Shown: in pieces, positions 33,205 through 40,672 of the stretch
How positions within the stretch are numbered: the first letter of the stretch is position 1
How the letters are laid out: each line of letters starts with the position of its first letter
From: Candidatus Competibacteraceae bacterium
Lineage (GTDB): Bacteria; Pseudomonadota; Gammaproteobacteria; Competibacterales; Competibacteraceae
Direction of reading: 5' to 3'
Assembly (NCBI GenBank): GCA_016712625.1
Contig: JADJQQ010000020.1
Span: 1 to 62,574, forward strand
Length of the DNA stretch: 62,574 nt
Notes under the pieces: model-generated
What the model was told of the DNA's origin: nothing
What the model saw: only the letters and a program-made list of their open reading frames with translations
Database searches by the model: none
Translations under genes and position numbers: made by a program

Positions 33205-34140
33205 ATGAACCACATCGACCTGTTTTCCGGGATTGGTGGATTTGCACTGGCCGCGCATTGGGCGGGATTTCAGACTGAGGTTTTTTGTGAGCGTGACGAA
33301 TTCTGTCAAAAAGTCCTGCACAAGCACTGGCCAGCCGCGCCAATCGTCGATGATATTTTCCGATTCGACGGCACACGACACGCGGGCGCAACGTTGCTCA
33401 CCGGCGGATTCCCCTGTCAGCCGTATTCATGCGCCGGGAAGCGAATGGGCAACGAAGATGACCGCGCTCTCTGGCCAGAAATGCGCCGTGTCATTGCCGA
33501 AGCAAAGCCCCATTGGGTTGTTGCTGAAAATGTGCTTGGAATCGTCGATATGGCTCTCGACGGCGTGTTATCTGACCTGGAGGAGGAAGGATACGAAGTC
33601 GGGACGCTGGTTATACCGGCTTGCGCCGTCAATGCCCCGCATCGGAGGGATAGAGTCTGGATTGTGGCCTACAGCAAGATCAACAGAATGGAAAGACCCA
33701 AGAGGGAAATCTGGAAACCGGGAATTGGCGGATTCACACAAGGCAGGATGGACGCTATCGGAGAAGGTGAGGTTATGGCCAACCCCCACAGCGCGAGATT
33801 GGAAGGACGGGACGTCGAAGAGTTGCGCGAACGTAGCGACGAATCACCTGTTGGGCCGACAGGTCCATCAATTTCCAACACCAACAGCCCACCGAAGAAC
33901 CGGCCTGCAATCGCACGGCGTCAATGTCGTCGAGGGCAGCTTGAACCCGGATTGGGTGGAATGGCTCATGGGCTACCCGGAAGGATGGACGGACATTTCG
34001 ACGAAGAGCCCAATATCCCACGAATCGCAACTGGAATCCCAGATAGAGCCGCCAGATTGCGCGCGCTAGGGAATTCCATTGTACCGCAAGTTGCCTATCA
34101 GATTATTTCTAATATATCTAAACTTGAAAAATCCCCATGA
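33205..34140 (+). CDS. DNA (cytosine-5) methyltransferase, second copy
   Basis: Motif I is IDLFSGIGGFALAAHWAGF, motif IV is GGFPCQPYSCAGKRMGNE, motif VI is VVAENV, motif VIII is RRDRVWIVA and motif X is RALGNSIVPQVAYQI. Between about 33720 and 34030 the family-typical text (LWPTPTARDWKDGTSK; GSLNPDWVEWLMGYPEGWTD) is in another plus-strand frame, so two compensating indels probably distort this part. Only distantly like the methyltransferase at 12649. It lies between two TnpB-related elements and overlaps the next gene by 4 bp. Confidence 0.82.
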   Translation: MNHIDLFSGIGGFALAAHWAGFQTEVFCERDEFCQKVLHKHWPAAPIVDDIFRFDGTRHAGATLLTGGFPCQPYSCAGKRMGNEDDRALWPEMRRVIAEAKPHWVVAENVLGIVDMALDGVLSDLEEEGYEVGTLVIPACAVNAPHRRDRVWIVAYSKINRMERPKREIWKPGIGGFTQGRMDAIGEGEVMANPHSARLEGRDVEELRERSDESPVGPTGPSISNTNSPPKNRPAIARRQCRRGQLEPGLGGMAHGLPGRMDGHFDEEPNIPRIATGIPDRAARLRALGNSIVPQVAYQIISNISKLEKSP

Positions 34141-34361
34141 ACAACTACCATCATTTATCAAAATTAGAAACCGCGCTCGGATTCAGTCGAGGCAGTTCTG
34201 CGCTATTCAATCCACCGCCCGGCGCATACTCTCAGCGGTCCAAGCAAGCACAATGCGCTGGCCATCGCGGCAGCATCATCGGTTTTCAAGGCGACAGCTA
34301 TGCGACCATTCGGTTTAATCGCATGGACTGTCTGTGCAACTTAGCGTATTGTGAGGAATGA
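34137..34361 (+). CDS. PPP-AYS-motif small protein, copy 2, 74 aa
   Basis: MNNYHHLSKLETALGFSRGS, then LFNPPPGAYSQRSKQAQCAG and CNLAYCEE. Paralogue of the gene at 30867. The start overlaps the methyltransferase stop. Unknown function. Confidence 0.55.
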   Translation: MNNYHHLSKLETALGFSRGSSALFNPPPGAYSQRSKQAQCAGHRGSIIGFQGDSYATIRFNRMDCLCNLAYCEE

Positions 34362-34374
34362 GTATTGACCTCCT

Positions 34375-34394
34375 CCCCGCCGTAAACGACGGGG
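34375..34394 (-). ncRNA. Right-end hairpin, putative omega-RNA scaffold end
   Basis: The stem CCCCGTCG/CGGCGGGG with a TTTA loop lies 30 bp past the tnpB stop on the same strand. In this family the omega-RNA is read from the 3' part of tnpB through this hairpin and takes its guide from the flank beyond it. Confidence 0.45.
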
Positions 34395-34425
34395 ATTCCT
34401 GACATCGCTATCAGGGTTTCCTGCT

Positions 34426-35574
34426 TCACCGAGTCGAACCGATGGCTGCTTTCGCAACAACCGGATTTACCGTCTCTCCACAGGCTAACACCGCCAGCCC
34501 GGCGGCTTTAATGTTCCGCGCCGCATTCACATCGCGGTCATGCGTCGTGTGGCACTTCGGACAGGTCCATTGTCGCGTGGCTAAATCCAATTGGTCGAGT
34601 GTGTATCCGCAACAGGAACAGCGCTTACTGGACGGATACCAGCGGTCAATCGCAACGACCGTTCTTCCGTACCAATCGGCTTTGTATTCCAGTTGCCGGA
34701 CCAGTTCACCCCAATTCGCGTCGTTAATCGACTTTGCCAACGTGGGGTTCTTAACCATGTTCTTGACCGCCAGATTCTCCACGCAAATCGTTTGGTTTTC
34801 ACGAATCAGCGTGGTGGTCAATTTATGGGTGAAGTCTCTGCGGCAGTCGGCAATCTTGGCGTGGACGCGGGCGACCTTGAGTTTCGCCTTGCGCCGGTTC
34901 TTCGAGCCTTTTTGCTTGCGGGCTAATCGCCGTTGGTATTTCGCCAAACGAGCCGCGTACTTCGCCGTGTGGCGCGGATTGCCTGATGCCACGCCCTCTG
35001 AAGTGACGATCACATCCTTGATGCCGACATCAATTCCGACCGTTGAATTCACAACCGGCAACAACGCCACTGCTTCTTCAATCAGAAGGGACACAAAATA
35101 TCGCCCTGATGGATCGCGAGAAACCGTCACCGTGGTCGGCTTCCCTTCAAAGCGCCGTGACCAGCGAATGTTCAGTGGTTCTGCTTGCTTCGCCAGCTTG
35201 AGCGATTCCCCGTCCCATTTGAAGGCAGAGGTCGTGTATTCGGCAGACTGGTATCCGTCCTTCTTCTTGAAGTTGGGATACTTGGCCCGGCCCTGGAAGA
35301 AGTTGCGATACGCGGTCTGCAAATGGCGTAACGATTGCTGCAACGGAACGCTGGACACATCATTCAGCCAGAGGCATTCCGGTTCTTTCTTCCACTCGGT
35401 CAACAGCGCCGAGTTTTGTAGATAGGAGATATTCTCTTGCCGCTCATACCACGCATCTTGCCGATAGCGCAGGGAACGATTGTAGATATACCGCACACAG
35501 CCGAACGTCTGGTTCAAGTTCACCACTTGATCCGGCGTAGGGTAGAAGCGGTAGCGATAGGCACGGTACGGCAT
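34426..35574 (-). CDS. tnpB: RNA-guided endonuclease TnpB
   Basis: 382 residues, full length. The N-terminus is MPYRAYRYRFYPTPDQVVNL. RuvC-I is VGIDVGIKD with the first catalytic Asp, RuvC-II is CVENLAVKN with the Glu, the zinc finger is CSCCGYTLD plus CPKCHTTHD, and RuvC-III is DRDVNAARN with the last Asp. All active-site residues are kept, so it may be functional. TnpB cuts DNA next to a short motif using omega-RNA and favours element retention. Confidence 0.92.
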   Translation of the reverse strand: MPYRAYRYRFYPTPDQVVNLNQTFGCVRYIYNRSLRYRQDAWYERQENISYLQNSALLTEWKKEPECLWLNDVSSVPLQQSLRHLQTAYRNFFQGRAKYPNFKKKDGYQSAEYTTSAFKWDGESLKLAKQAEPLNIRWSRRFEGKPTTVTVSRDPSGRYFVSLLIEEAVALLPVVNSTVGIDVGIKDVIVTSEGVASGNPRHTAKYAARLAKYQRRLARKQKGSKNRRKAKLKVARVHAKIADCRRDFTHKLTTTLIRENQTICVENLAVKNMVKNPTLAKSINDANWGELVRQLEYKADWYGRTVVAIDRWYPSSKRCSCCGYTLDQLDLATRQWTCPKCHTTHDRDVNAARNIKAAGLAVLACGETVNPVVAKAAIGSTR

Positions 35575-35726
35575 TTACAGATTTTATATTGTGCTGTAAA
35601 GGCTGTCAAGGGTTGGGTTATCGCCCGAAAAGAAGTCGCCCTAGCGGGCGACCCGCTATCCCTCCCCGGCCTAAAGTCCGGGGTCTCTCGCGGAGGAACT
35701 GATGATTCTTGAACTAGATTGCTAAT

Positions 35727-36215
35727 TTTGGGAGGGGGGGGGGGTGGCGGCGCCGGGGGGGGAGAAAGCGGGGGGGGGGGGGGGGGGGGATGGACGGGGG
35801 GGGGGGGGGCATCCAAAGCCCGGTGAAAGACGAACACTGGCAGGCAGAGAGTTTGTCGTTTTTAATTCTTATCGAAGATGGGTGCGTGTAAATGTATCTT
35901 GGGCTATGACAAGGATGCCATCAGACATCGATGGTATGCACACTGCGATTAGAAAGTTGCAAGCATTCCAGGAGGGTTGGGGGGCGTGCGGCGGGGGGGG
36001 GTCATTTGCGGGCAAGATTCCGCGGCAAGGCAAAGCGGATTTAAGCGGGAGCTAATGGGTGGCCAGTTCTTTGCTGGAGGTGAAACGGCACAATGAAAAA
36101 CCCACCAAAGAGCAGCGAATATCTCGCAGCGGTTCGGGATGGCGGCGGTATCGCGGCGGTCGTGCGCAGTTTTAGCGCGCGAAGAATGGGGGGGGGGGGG
36201 GGGGGGGGGGGGCTC
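35727..36215 (+). other. Poly-G tracts, likely assembly artefact
   Basis: Several G runs occur, including about 20 Gs near 35771-35790, about 14 near 35797-35810 and about 25 near 36187-36212, joined by short G-rich text. Nothing else in the window resembles this. Two-colour sequencing no-signal reads typically give such runs. Genes here (35744-36055, 36093-36359) are probably distorted. Confidence 0.6.
35744..36055 (+). CDS. Possible gene distorted by poly-G insertions
   Basis: The frame is glycine-filled at both ends, but the middle, REFVVFNSYRRWVRVNVSWA followed by MPSDIDGMHTAIRKLQAFQE, reads like real protein. The true start and stop cannot be placed because of the G runs. No family. Confidence 0.3.
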   Translation: MAAPGGEKAGGGGGGDGRGGGGHPKPGERRTLAGREFVVFNSYRRWVRVNVSWAMTRMPSDIDGMHTAIRKLQAFQEGWGACGGGGSFAGKIPRQGKADLSGS

Positions 36216-36359
36216 AGTCTCCACGGCGATCTGATTCGGATCGAGGGGAGCCGAGACTTGGAAATGACGGCACCCGAAGCGGCGCGGATCGGGCAAGAGT
36301 TGATCAGGCTGGCGAGGATTGGTGGATGGATAGACCCGGAAGAGGATGATGGGAAATGA
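36093..36359 (+). CDS. Small hypothetical protein with suspect Gly insert
   Basis: MKNPPKSSEYLAAVRDGGGI leads into an eight-Gly stretch encoded by the poly-G run, then LSLHGDLIRIEGSRDLEMTA and ARIGQELIRLARIGGWIDPE. The two flanking parts read as one small phage protein; the Gly run is probably an artefact. GGAGG ribosome site. Confidence 0.5.
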   Translation: MKNPPKSSEYLAAVRDGGGIAAVVRSFSARRMGGGGGGGGLSLHGDLIRIEGSRDLEMTAPEAARIGQELIRLARIGGWIDPEEDDGK

Positions 36360-36591
36360 GCGTATACACATGGCCCAAAGGTTATCGACACGTTATGTCG
36401 CAAAGTGAGCACGGGAACTGGAACACGGAACATTTTCAGGAACTCGGCAAACCTGTTGTGTCTGCCACGAACCCACCGGACGATGCGAAGAGGATGCGAT
36501 GTATGTAGAGGACAAGGGGCCGCTATGCGATTCATGCTTTACGGATGAATGCGACGCGCGCAATCAAGAAGGTTTATTGAATTTCTCTTAA
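36356..36591 (+). pseudogene. Small zinc-finger protein, one frameshift
   Basis: The first frame is MSVYTWPKGYRHVMSQSEHG and stops at 36506. The -1 frame, open to 36591, reads CCVCHEPTGRCEEDAMYVED then PLCDSCFTDECDARNQEG, with two C-x2-C pairs. Together they form a plausible zinc-finger protein of about 78 residues. The start overlaps the upstream stop. Confidence 0.45.
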
Positions 36592-36601
36592 TGTGTAAAC
36601 A

Positions 36602-36874
36602 ATGTCAGCAATCGGTAATAAACTCCGCAAGACCCAAGGTGGTCTAATGTTCTTTTGTCCAGCGTGCAACACTTCCCACGGGATAACGCTTGGGAGGAAT
36701 GGTTGGTCATGGAATGAGAACGAAGACAAGCCTACTTTTAACCCGTCACTCTATTCTGTAGCAGGTGAGTTGAAATGCCATTGCTTCGTTCGCGATGGGC
36801 GTATTGAATACCTAACCGACAGCACGCACGATCTACGCGGCAAATCAGTTGAGTTGCCGGATTGGCCTTTTTGA
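36602..36874 (+). CDS. DUF6527-like phage protein, 90 aa
   Basis: MSAIGNKLRKTQGGLMFFCP, then ACNTSHGITLGRNGWSWNEN and KPTFNPSL, with CHCFVRDGRIEYLTDSTHDL. The C-x2-C-H, G-W-x-W and PTF-x-PS pattern resembles DUF6527-type phage proteins, probably zinc-binding. Role unknown. Confidence 0.55.
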   Translation: MSAIGNKLRKTQGGLMFFCPACNTSHGITLGRNGWSWNENEDKPTFNPSLYSVAGELKCHCFVRDGRIEYLTDSTHDLRGKSVELPDWPF

Positions 36875-37050
36875 TGCGCCCTGACAAACGCCGCCCCATG
36901 CGGGGCATCCCGCAAGACATTTTCGCGGTGCTCTGGCGGGCTGAGAAGAACGCGAAGTCTAGGAAGCGGAGTCAGGCGATGGTGAGGAGGGTTATCGAGA
37001 CGCTACCGCCAGTGTCGTGGTCCCCTGGCAAGTACGCGGCGGACCTGTAA
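36874..37050 (+). CDS. Small basic protein, 58 aa
   Basis: From ATG 36874 (MRPDKRRPMRGIPQDIFAVL), overlapping the previous stop (TGATG). Basic and helical (RAEKNAKSRKRSQAMVRRVI). No family. About 57 AT-rich bases follow before the lysozyme, a possible promoter. Confidence 0.5.
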   Translation: MRPDKRRPMRGIPQDIFAVLWRAEKNAKSRKRSQAMVRRVIETLPPVSWSPGKYAADL

Positions 37051-37107
37051 GTTAAAATCCCCGACTTTCCGGGTAATTTCCATGTTACACAATACAAAAA
37101 TAGGTGT

Positions 37108-37629
37108 ATGATGATGAGCAAACCCATGGAGTCGCCCATGCCTGAACTGATGACCCCATCCCAAGCCGCTCTAGACTTACTCCACGAGTTCGAGCAAGGA
37201 CCGCAAGGCGGCATGTCCTCGGTGCCGTACCGAGATTTCGCTGGCCATCAAACAATCGGTTGGGGCCACAGAATCCTACCGAACGAACGGTTCTCTCATC
37301 CCATCACGGCGGCGCAAGCCGATGAGCTACTCCGTAGCGATCTGGAACGGTTCGCTGCCGGAGTCTACTCTTGGGTGACAGCGCCCATCACTCAAAGCAT
37401 GTTCGATGCGCTGGTGTGCTTTGCTTTCAATGTCGGGCTAGGCGCGCTCAAAGGCTCCACTCTCCTACGCCTGCTGAACCAACATTGGTACGCCGCCGCC
37501 GCACAGCAGTTCGAGCGATGGGACAAGGCCACGGACCAAAAGACCGGAAAAAAAGTATCACTAGCCGGCCTGAAGCGCCGCCGGCTGGCGGAACGTCGCT
37601 TGTTCGAGCGCGATGGATTCCAGCCATGA
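37108..37629 (+). CDS. Endolysin, GH24 lysozyme
   Basis: 173 residues. The catalytic triad arrangement is Glu in LLHEFEQGPQ, Asp in PYRDFAGHQ and Thr in TIGWGH, as in T4-type and lambdoid lysozymes. Further conserved parts are FDALVCFAFNVGLGALKGST and RRRLAERRLF. It has no signal sequence, so it needs the holin to reach the cell wall. Several in-frame ATGs at the start leave the exact N-terminus open. Confidence 0.9.
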   Translation: MMMSKPMESPMPELMTPSQAALDLLHEFEQGPQGGMSSVPYRDFAGHQTIGWGHRILPNERFSHPITAAQADELLRSDLERFAAGVYSWVTAPITQSMFDALVCFAFNVGLGALKGSTLLRLLNQHWYAAAAQQFERWDKATDQKTGKKVSLAGLKRRRLAERRLFERDGFQP

Positions 37630-37748
37630 GGTACTATCTCTACATGCTCTTAGCCATGGCCGACGCGCGATACCAATCCGCCCACCGGGAACAAGTGGCG
37701 GTTTCCGAGTGGTGGCTTTCGGTTGTTGATCAAATTATCAAGAGGTAA
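37626..37748 (+). CDS. Small membrane-associated protein, 40 aa
   Basis: MRYYLYMLLAMADARYQSAH starts in the lysozyme stop (CCATGAGG). Its hydrophobic head and location suggest a lysis accessory peptide. Too short for a family call. Confidence 0.4.
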   Translation: MRYYLYMLLAMADARYQSAHREQVAVSEWWLSVVDQIIKR

Positions 37749-37752
37749 CAAC

Positions 37753-38115
37753 ATGTCTGATTTTGTCGATAGCAAAAGTGATGATCGTACCGTCAACAAC
37801 GTCATGCGCCATGCCTACCGGGTGCTGAGTGATGACGAAAAGAACCTGATGCAGGCAATCAAAGATAAGGGGCTTGAATTGCATGAGCTGATTGAGAGCA
37901 TCGGTCAATCCCGTGAACTCTCTCTTGCCGGGACGAAAACGGAAGAGGCGGTCATGTGGGCCGTTAAGCACCTGGCGATGGGCATGTTGGGCATGACGAT
38001 GGTCATGGCCGGCGCGGCAATGAAAGACGCTATTCTCTTTGCAATCACGATGACACTGATTTTCTCTGGACTGTCCCTGTTTTCTATCATTGGCCGACTG
38101 TTGGGCGCGCCATGA
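37753..38115 (+). CDS. Acb2-like protein with C-terminal membrane extension
   Basis: From ATG 37753 (AGAGGT site), MSDFVDSKSDDRTVNNVMRH. The core YRVLSDDEKNLMQAIKDKGL and SRELSLAGTKTEEAVMWAVK resembles the Acb2/Tad1-type anti-CBASS proteins, small helical hairpins that sequester cyclic oligonucleotide signals; I recall, but cannot check, this match. Normal members end soon after the AVMWAVKH helix. Here the chain continues into two hydrophobic segments (GMLGMTMVMAGAA; ILFAITMTLIFSGLSLFSII), the first encoded by 40 bp identical to part of the giant minus-strand gene. A real fusion or an assembly chimera are both possible. Confidence 0.55.
   Translation: MSDFVDSKSDDRTVNNVMRHAYRVLSDDEKNLMQAIKDKGLELHELIESIGQSRELSLAGTKTEEAVMWAVKHLAMGMLGMTMVMAGAAMKDAILFAITMTLIFSGLSLFSIIGRLLGAP
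37979..38018. repeat. 40-bp segment shared with 50902-50941 (inverted)
   Basis: The 40 bases match, in reverse complement, positions 50902-50941 without a mismatch, and both copies encode the same residues (GMLGMTMVMAGAA) in the local frame. Flanking sequence is unrelated. Confidence 0.85.
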
Positions 38116-38612
38116 AAGCATTCATTCTCGCTGCTTGCGCTGTTGCGGCACCTTGTCTCGCCGATGACGGAATTACGTGGATTACCCCGCATGTCGTGGA
38201 TACCGGAGTTTCTCTTGCTGTGTTGCAATCCGTCCCCGGCGCGGTTGAACTAAATCCCCTGGGATTTCCTGGCGTCGTCGTCGCCAAGTTCGCGCTGGAA
38301 GGCATCGCGCTGGGCTATCGAGACGCAGGAGATGTCGAGACGTGCCAATCCATTGCGAGTGGTGCCCGCTGGGGCGGATGGATCGGCACCGGGGCGACCC
38401 TGGGCAGCCTAGCCGCTGGCCCTGTCGGGCTGGCCATTGGAGGGCTTGGCGCTGGGCTGCTCTCGTGGCAGTGGTCGCAAGACTCCGCAAAGTGGACGTG
38501 CTCACAGCCGCCTCCGCTTGCTGATTATGCGCCATATAGCTATTCTGGGGCCGATTGCATGGGCTGGAATGATGCCCGTCCTGATTTCTGCAATGACTGG
38601 AGCTTCAGATGA
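38112..38612 (+). CDS. Secreted or membrane protein, 166 aa
   Basis: MKAFILAACAVAAPCLADDG has a signal peptide. A Gly-rich hydrophobic hairpin follows (IGTGATLGSLAAGPVGLAIG). The C-terminus has paired Cys. Overlaps both neighbours by 4 bp. A periplasmic or inner-membrane role during late infection is likely; no family. Confidence 0.55.
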   Translation: MKAFILAACAVAAPCLADDGITWITPHVVDTGVSLAVLQSVPGAVELNPLGFPGVVVAKFALEGIALGYRDAGDVETCQSIASGARWGGWIGTGATLGSLAAGPVGLAIGGLGAGLLSWQWSQDSAKWTCSQPPPLADYAPYSYSGADCMGWNDARPDFCNDWSFR

Positions 38613-38944
38613 AAAAGATCCCCGCACTACAGTTTCTTTTGGCGCTAGCATCGGCTCCTATCTATGCCGCGCCGTTCGTCGTTTCTGATCCGTACCCTAC
38701 GTCCGGGCCTCAGCCGACCGAGTTTGTGATTTCGGTATCCGGTACTCAGACGCCCATCGTCATCCCGCCGACCGCCACACCGCAAGGCGCGATCCTAAAG
38801 TGGGATGTCGCTACCGTGAATGGCAGTAAGACAATCACCGCTAAAGCCAGAAATCCATGGGGGGAATCCGCAGCGACTCCCCCTTTCACATTCACCGCTG
38901 GAACGCCGGCCACTCCAAGCGGGATTGGGCTTTCAGCCCAATAA
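38609..38944 (+). CDS. Secreted Ig-like protein, 111 aa
   Basis: Signal peptide MKKIPALQFLLALASAPIYA, then a Pro/Thr-rich strand pattern ending TITAKARNPWGESAATPPFT, which resembles a small Ig-like or fibronectin-like domain. Phage Ig-like domains often bind cell-surface sugars. A secreted one is less common. Confidence 0.5.
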   Translation: MKKIPALQFLLALASAPIYAAPFVVSDPYPTSGPQPTEFVISVSGTQTPIVIPPTATPQGAILKWDVATVNGSKTITAKARNPWGESAATPPFTFTAGTPATPSGIGLSAQ

Positions 38945-38957
38945 TCAGGCTACCAAA

Positions 38958-39377
38958 ATGATCGACAAACAGCGGTTTCCAGACCCATTAATAACAACTT
39001 ACGTATCACCACGATTGCGCCAGCTATTGCATGATTTCCGATATATCGATCCAGTCGAGGGAATCATCAAGTGCAAAAAAGGACTGGAAATAGACGGAGC
39101 AAGTTTTGGCCGTGCATTCTCGGTTTTCTTCGGCGATCAGCACGACTACGATGTGCCTGCAACGCCACACGATCAACTCTATGAAGACAACCGAGTTGCT
39201 GGTCAATATCTAACTCGCCAGCAATGCGATAGAGTTTTCTATCGGGCGATGCAATATGCGGGATTCTCGACGTTGATTGCGTTCGCATTCTATGCCGGCG
39301 TTCGCCTAGGTGGCTGGTGGCCATGGTGGAGGAATCGGCGGCGCGATGTAAAGAAACTTATGGAGAAAAAGAAATGA
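38958..39377 (+). CDS. DUF1353 family protein
   Basis: From ATG 38958 (MIDKQRFPDPLITTYVSPRL). The DUF1353 core is GLEIDGASFGRAFSVFFGDQ followed by ATPHDQLYED and RVFYRAMQYAG. A membrane segment follows (LIAFAFYAGVRLGGWWPWW) and a basic tail. DUF1353 proteins are frequent phage proteins near lysis or tail genes, of unknown activity. Overlaps the protease start. Confidence 0.75.
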   Translation: MIDKQRFPDPLITTYVSPRLRQLLHDFRYIDPVEGIIKCKKGLEIDGASFGRAFSVFFGDQHDYDVPATPHDQLYEDNRVAGQYLTRQQCDRVFYRAMQYAGFSTLIAFAFYAGVRLGGWWPWWRNRRRDVKKLMEKKK

Positions 39378-40027
39378 ATAGATTGCTTACTTGGCGGGCA
39401 CGGTTCGATGAAAAGAGCCTGAACTATCGAATCAACAAGATGCTTCCGGTCTCTGAGCTACCGCGTAAATCAATGCGGTGGTCCTGTCCGGTCTACTTCG
39501 ATCAGTTTGAAGAACCCTCTTGCACGGGATTCGCCACGATCCACGCGGCTATTGCTGAACCATTTCCAGTGCAAGGCTTGACGCCCACTCATGCCCGTTA
39601 TCTCTATCAGCGCGCCAAGGAACTTGATCAATGGCCCGGCGAAGATTATTACGGATCGAGCGTCCTAGGCGCCGTCGCCGCTGCAAAAGAGTTCGGCTAT
39701 TTCCTGAAGTACGGATGGTGCTTTAACGAGCAGGAAGTCAATGCCGCTGTTTGTTACCATGGACCGGTCATCATGGGGACCATGTGGACCGAGAGCATGA
39801 TGGAGCCAAACGAACAGGGCATTATTCGAGCGACAGGGAAAACGCTGGGCGGCCATGCTTACCCGATTATTGGTTATGATCGTAAGGCTGACCTTTATCG
39901 AATCCACAATTCTTGGGGAATTTCATTCGGAATCATGGGCGACGTGTTTCTCCATGCCGAGGACTTGGCTCAACTCATGAGTGACGGCGCTGAAGCGTGT
40001 GTTCCACTACTCAAGCCTGGGGTTTGA
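39374..40027 (+). CDS. Papain-like (C1 family) cysteine peptidase
   Basis: 217 residues from ATG 39374 with GGAGAAAAAG. The papain landmarks are all present: the oxyanion Gln and catalytic Cys in DQFEEPSCTGFATIHA, the His in LGGHAYPIIGYD, and the Asn in RIHNSWGISFG. There is no signal peptide or propeptide. C1 peptidases are unusual in phages. It could process virion proteins, help lysis, or act as an effector. The start overlaps the DUF1353 stop by 4 bp. Confidence 0.82.
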   Translation: MNRLLTWRARFDEKSLNYRINKMLPVSELPRKSMRWSCPVYFDQFEEPSCTGFATIHAAIAEPFPVQGLTPTHARYLYQRAKELDQWPGEDYYGSSVLGAVAAAKEFGYFLKYGWCFNEQEVNAAVCYHGPVIMGTMWTESMMEPNEQGIIRATGKTLGGHAYPIIGYDRKADLYRIHNSWGISFGIMGDVFLHAEDLAQLMSDGAEACVPLLKPGV

Positions 40028-40028
40028 T

Positions 40029-40277
40029 ATGAGGATCATCTTGCTAGCGACATGCTTGATGTTCGCCGGATGCGCGAATTTCCAGCCGCTTGTTGATCAG
40101 GCAACCGCGCAAACAGTGGCGATTGAGCACGCTAAGTATCAAACCGCTGAACTCATTATGTGCAGAGCGATTAGCATAGGCGAGTGGATGCGATCCGTGG
40201 GGCCATATCCTGAAAAAGTGCAGGGCTGGCGGGCTTTGTGCGTTGGAAGTTCACTGCCAACGGTTCCGGTGCAATAA
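40029..40277 (+). CDS. Small lipoprotein, possible o-spanin
   Basis: From ATG 40029, MRIILLATCLMFAGCANFQP has a signal sequence and lipobox (MFAGC), so it should be outer-membrane anchored. 82 residues. Position just before the holin fits an Rz1-like spanin role, though the body is not Pro-rich as in classic Rz1. Confidence 0.55.
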   Translation: MRIILLATCLMFAGCANFQPLVDQATAQTVAIEHAKYQTAELIMCRAISIGEWMRSVGPYPEKVQGWRALCVGSSLPTVPVQ

Positions 40278-40279
40278 AA

Positions 40280-40615
40280 ATGAACACAAACCATGTGAAT
40301 GCCATGCCGGAAAAAACACCGCTCGATTACCCGATGTTTCAATATTTTCTGGTGGTTCTACTCAGTTCAATCGGTGGGCTTGTTTCTATACTACAAGAGT
40401 TTGTTGATCAGATAGGAAAGTGCTGGAAATGCGCGATTGCAAGGGCAATCGTGAATATGGTCACAAGCGGATTCTGCGGGGTATTAGCGTTTTGGCTATG
40501 TGAAAGCATAGACCTAAAACCGCTTGTCACTGCTTGCGTAATCGGTATTGCTGGAAACATGGGCGGACGTTCTTTAAAAGTTATTGAAAAGATCATTATC
40601 AAAAAGTTCAATTAG
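40280..40615 (+). CDS. Holin-family membrane protein
   Basis: 111 residues from ATG 40280. Hydrophobic segments are YFLVVLLSSIGGLVSIL, AIVNMVTSGFCGVLAFWLC and LVTACVIGIAGNMGG, with a Lys-rich tail (KVIEKIIIKKFN), matching the phage holin class with three membrane segments. It would permeabilise the inner membrane and release the lysozyme. Confidence 0.75.
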   Translation: MNTNHVNAMPEKTPLDYPMFQYFLVVLLSSIGGLVSILQEFVDQIGKCWKCAIARAIVNMVTSGFCGVLAFWLCESIDLKPLVTACVIGIAGNMGGRSLKVIEKIIIKKFN

Positions 40616-40672
40616 CAACAGGATGCCATGGCCTATTTTTCCGTGGCTTTAATGTGACGTTGAGATAGCGAA

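Larger units (their letters stand above)
34370..35690 (-). mobile_element. IS200/IS605-group element carrying only tnpB
   Basis: An intact tnpB is flanked by a right-end hairpin (34375-34394, CCCCGTCG-TTTA-CGGCGGGG on the minus strand) and left-side hairpins (GCGGGTCGCCCGC at 35644-35656 and CCCCGGAC-TTTA-GGCCGGGG at 35664-35683). No tnpA transposase is present, so it would depend on one in trans. Exact ends are not determined. Confidence 0.6.

Noticed and set aside
34442..35425. 327-aa plus-strand ORF
   Set aside because: Antisense of the intact TnpB gene.
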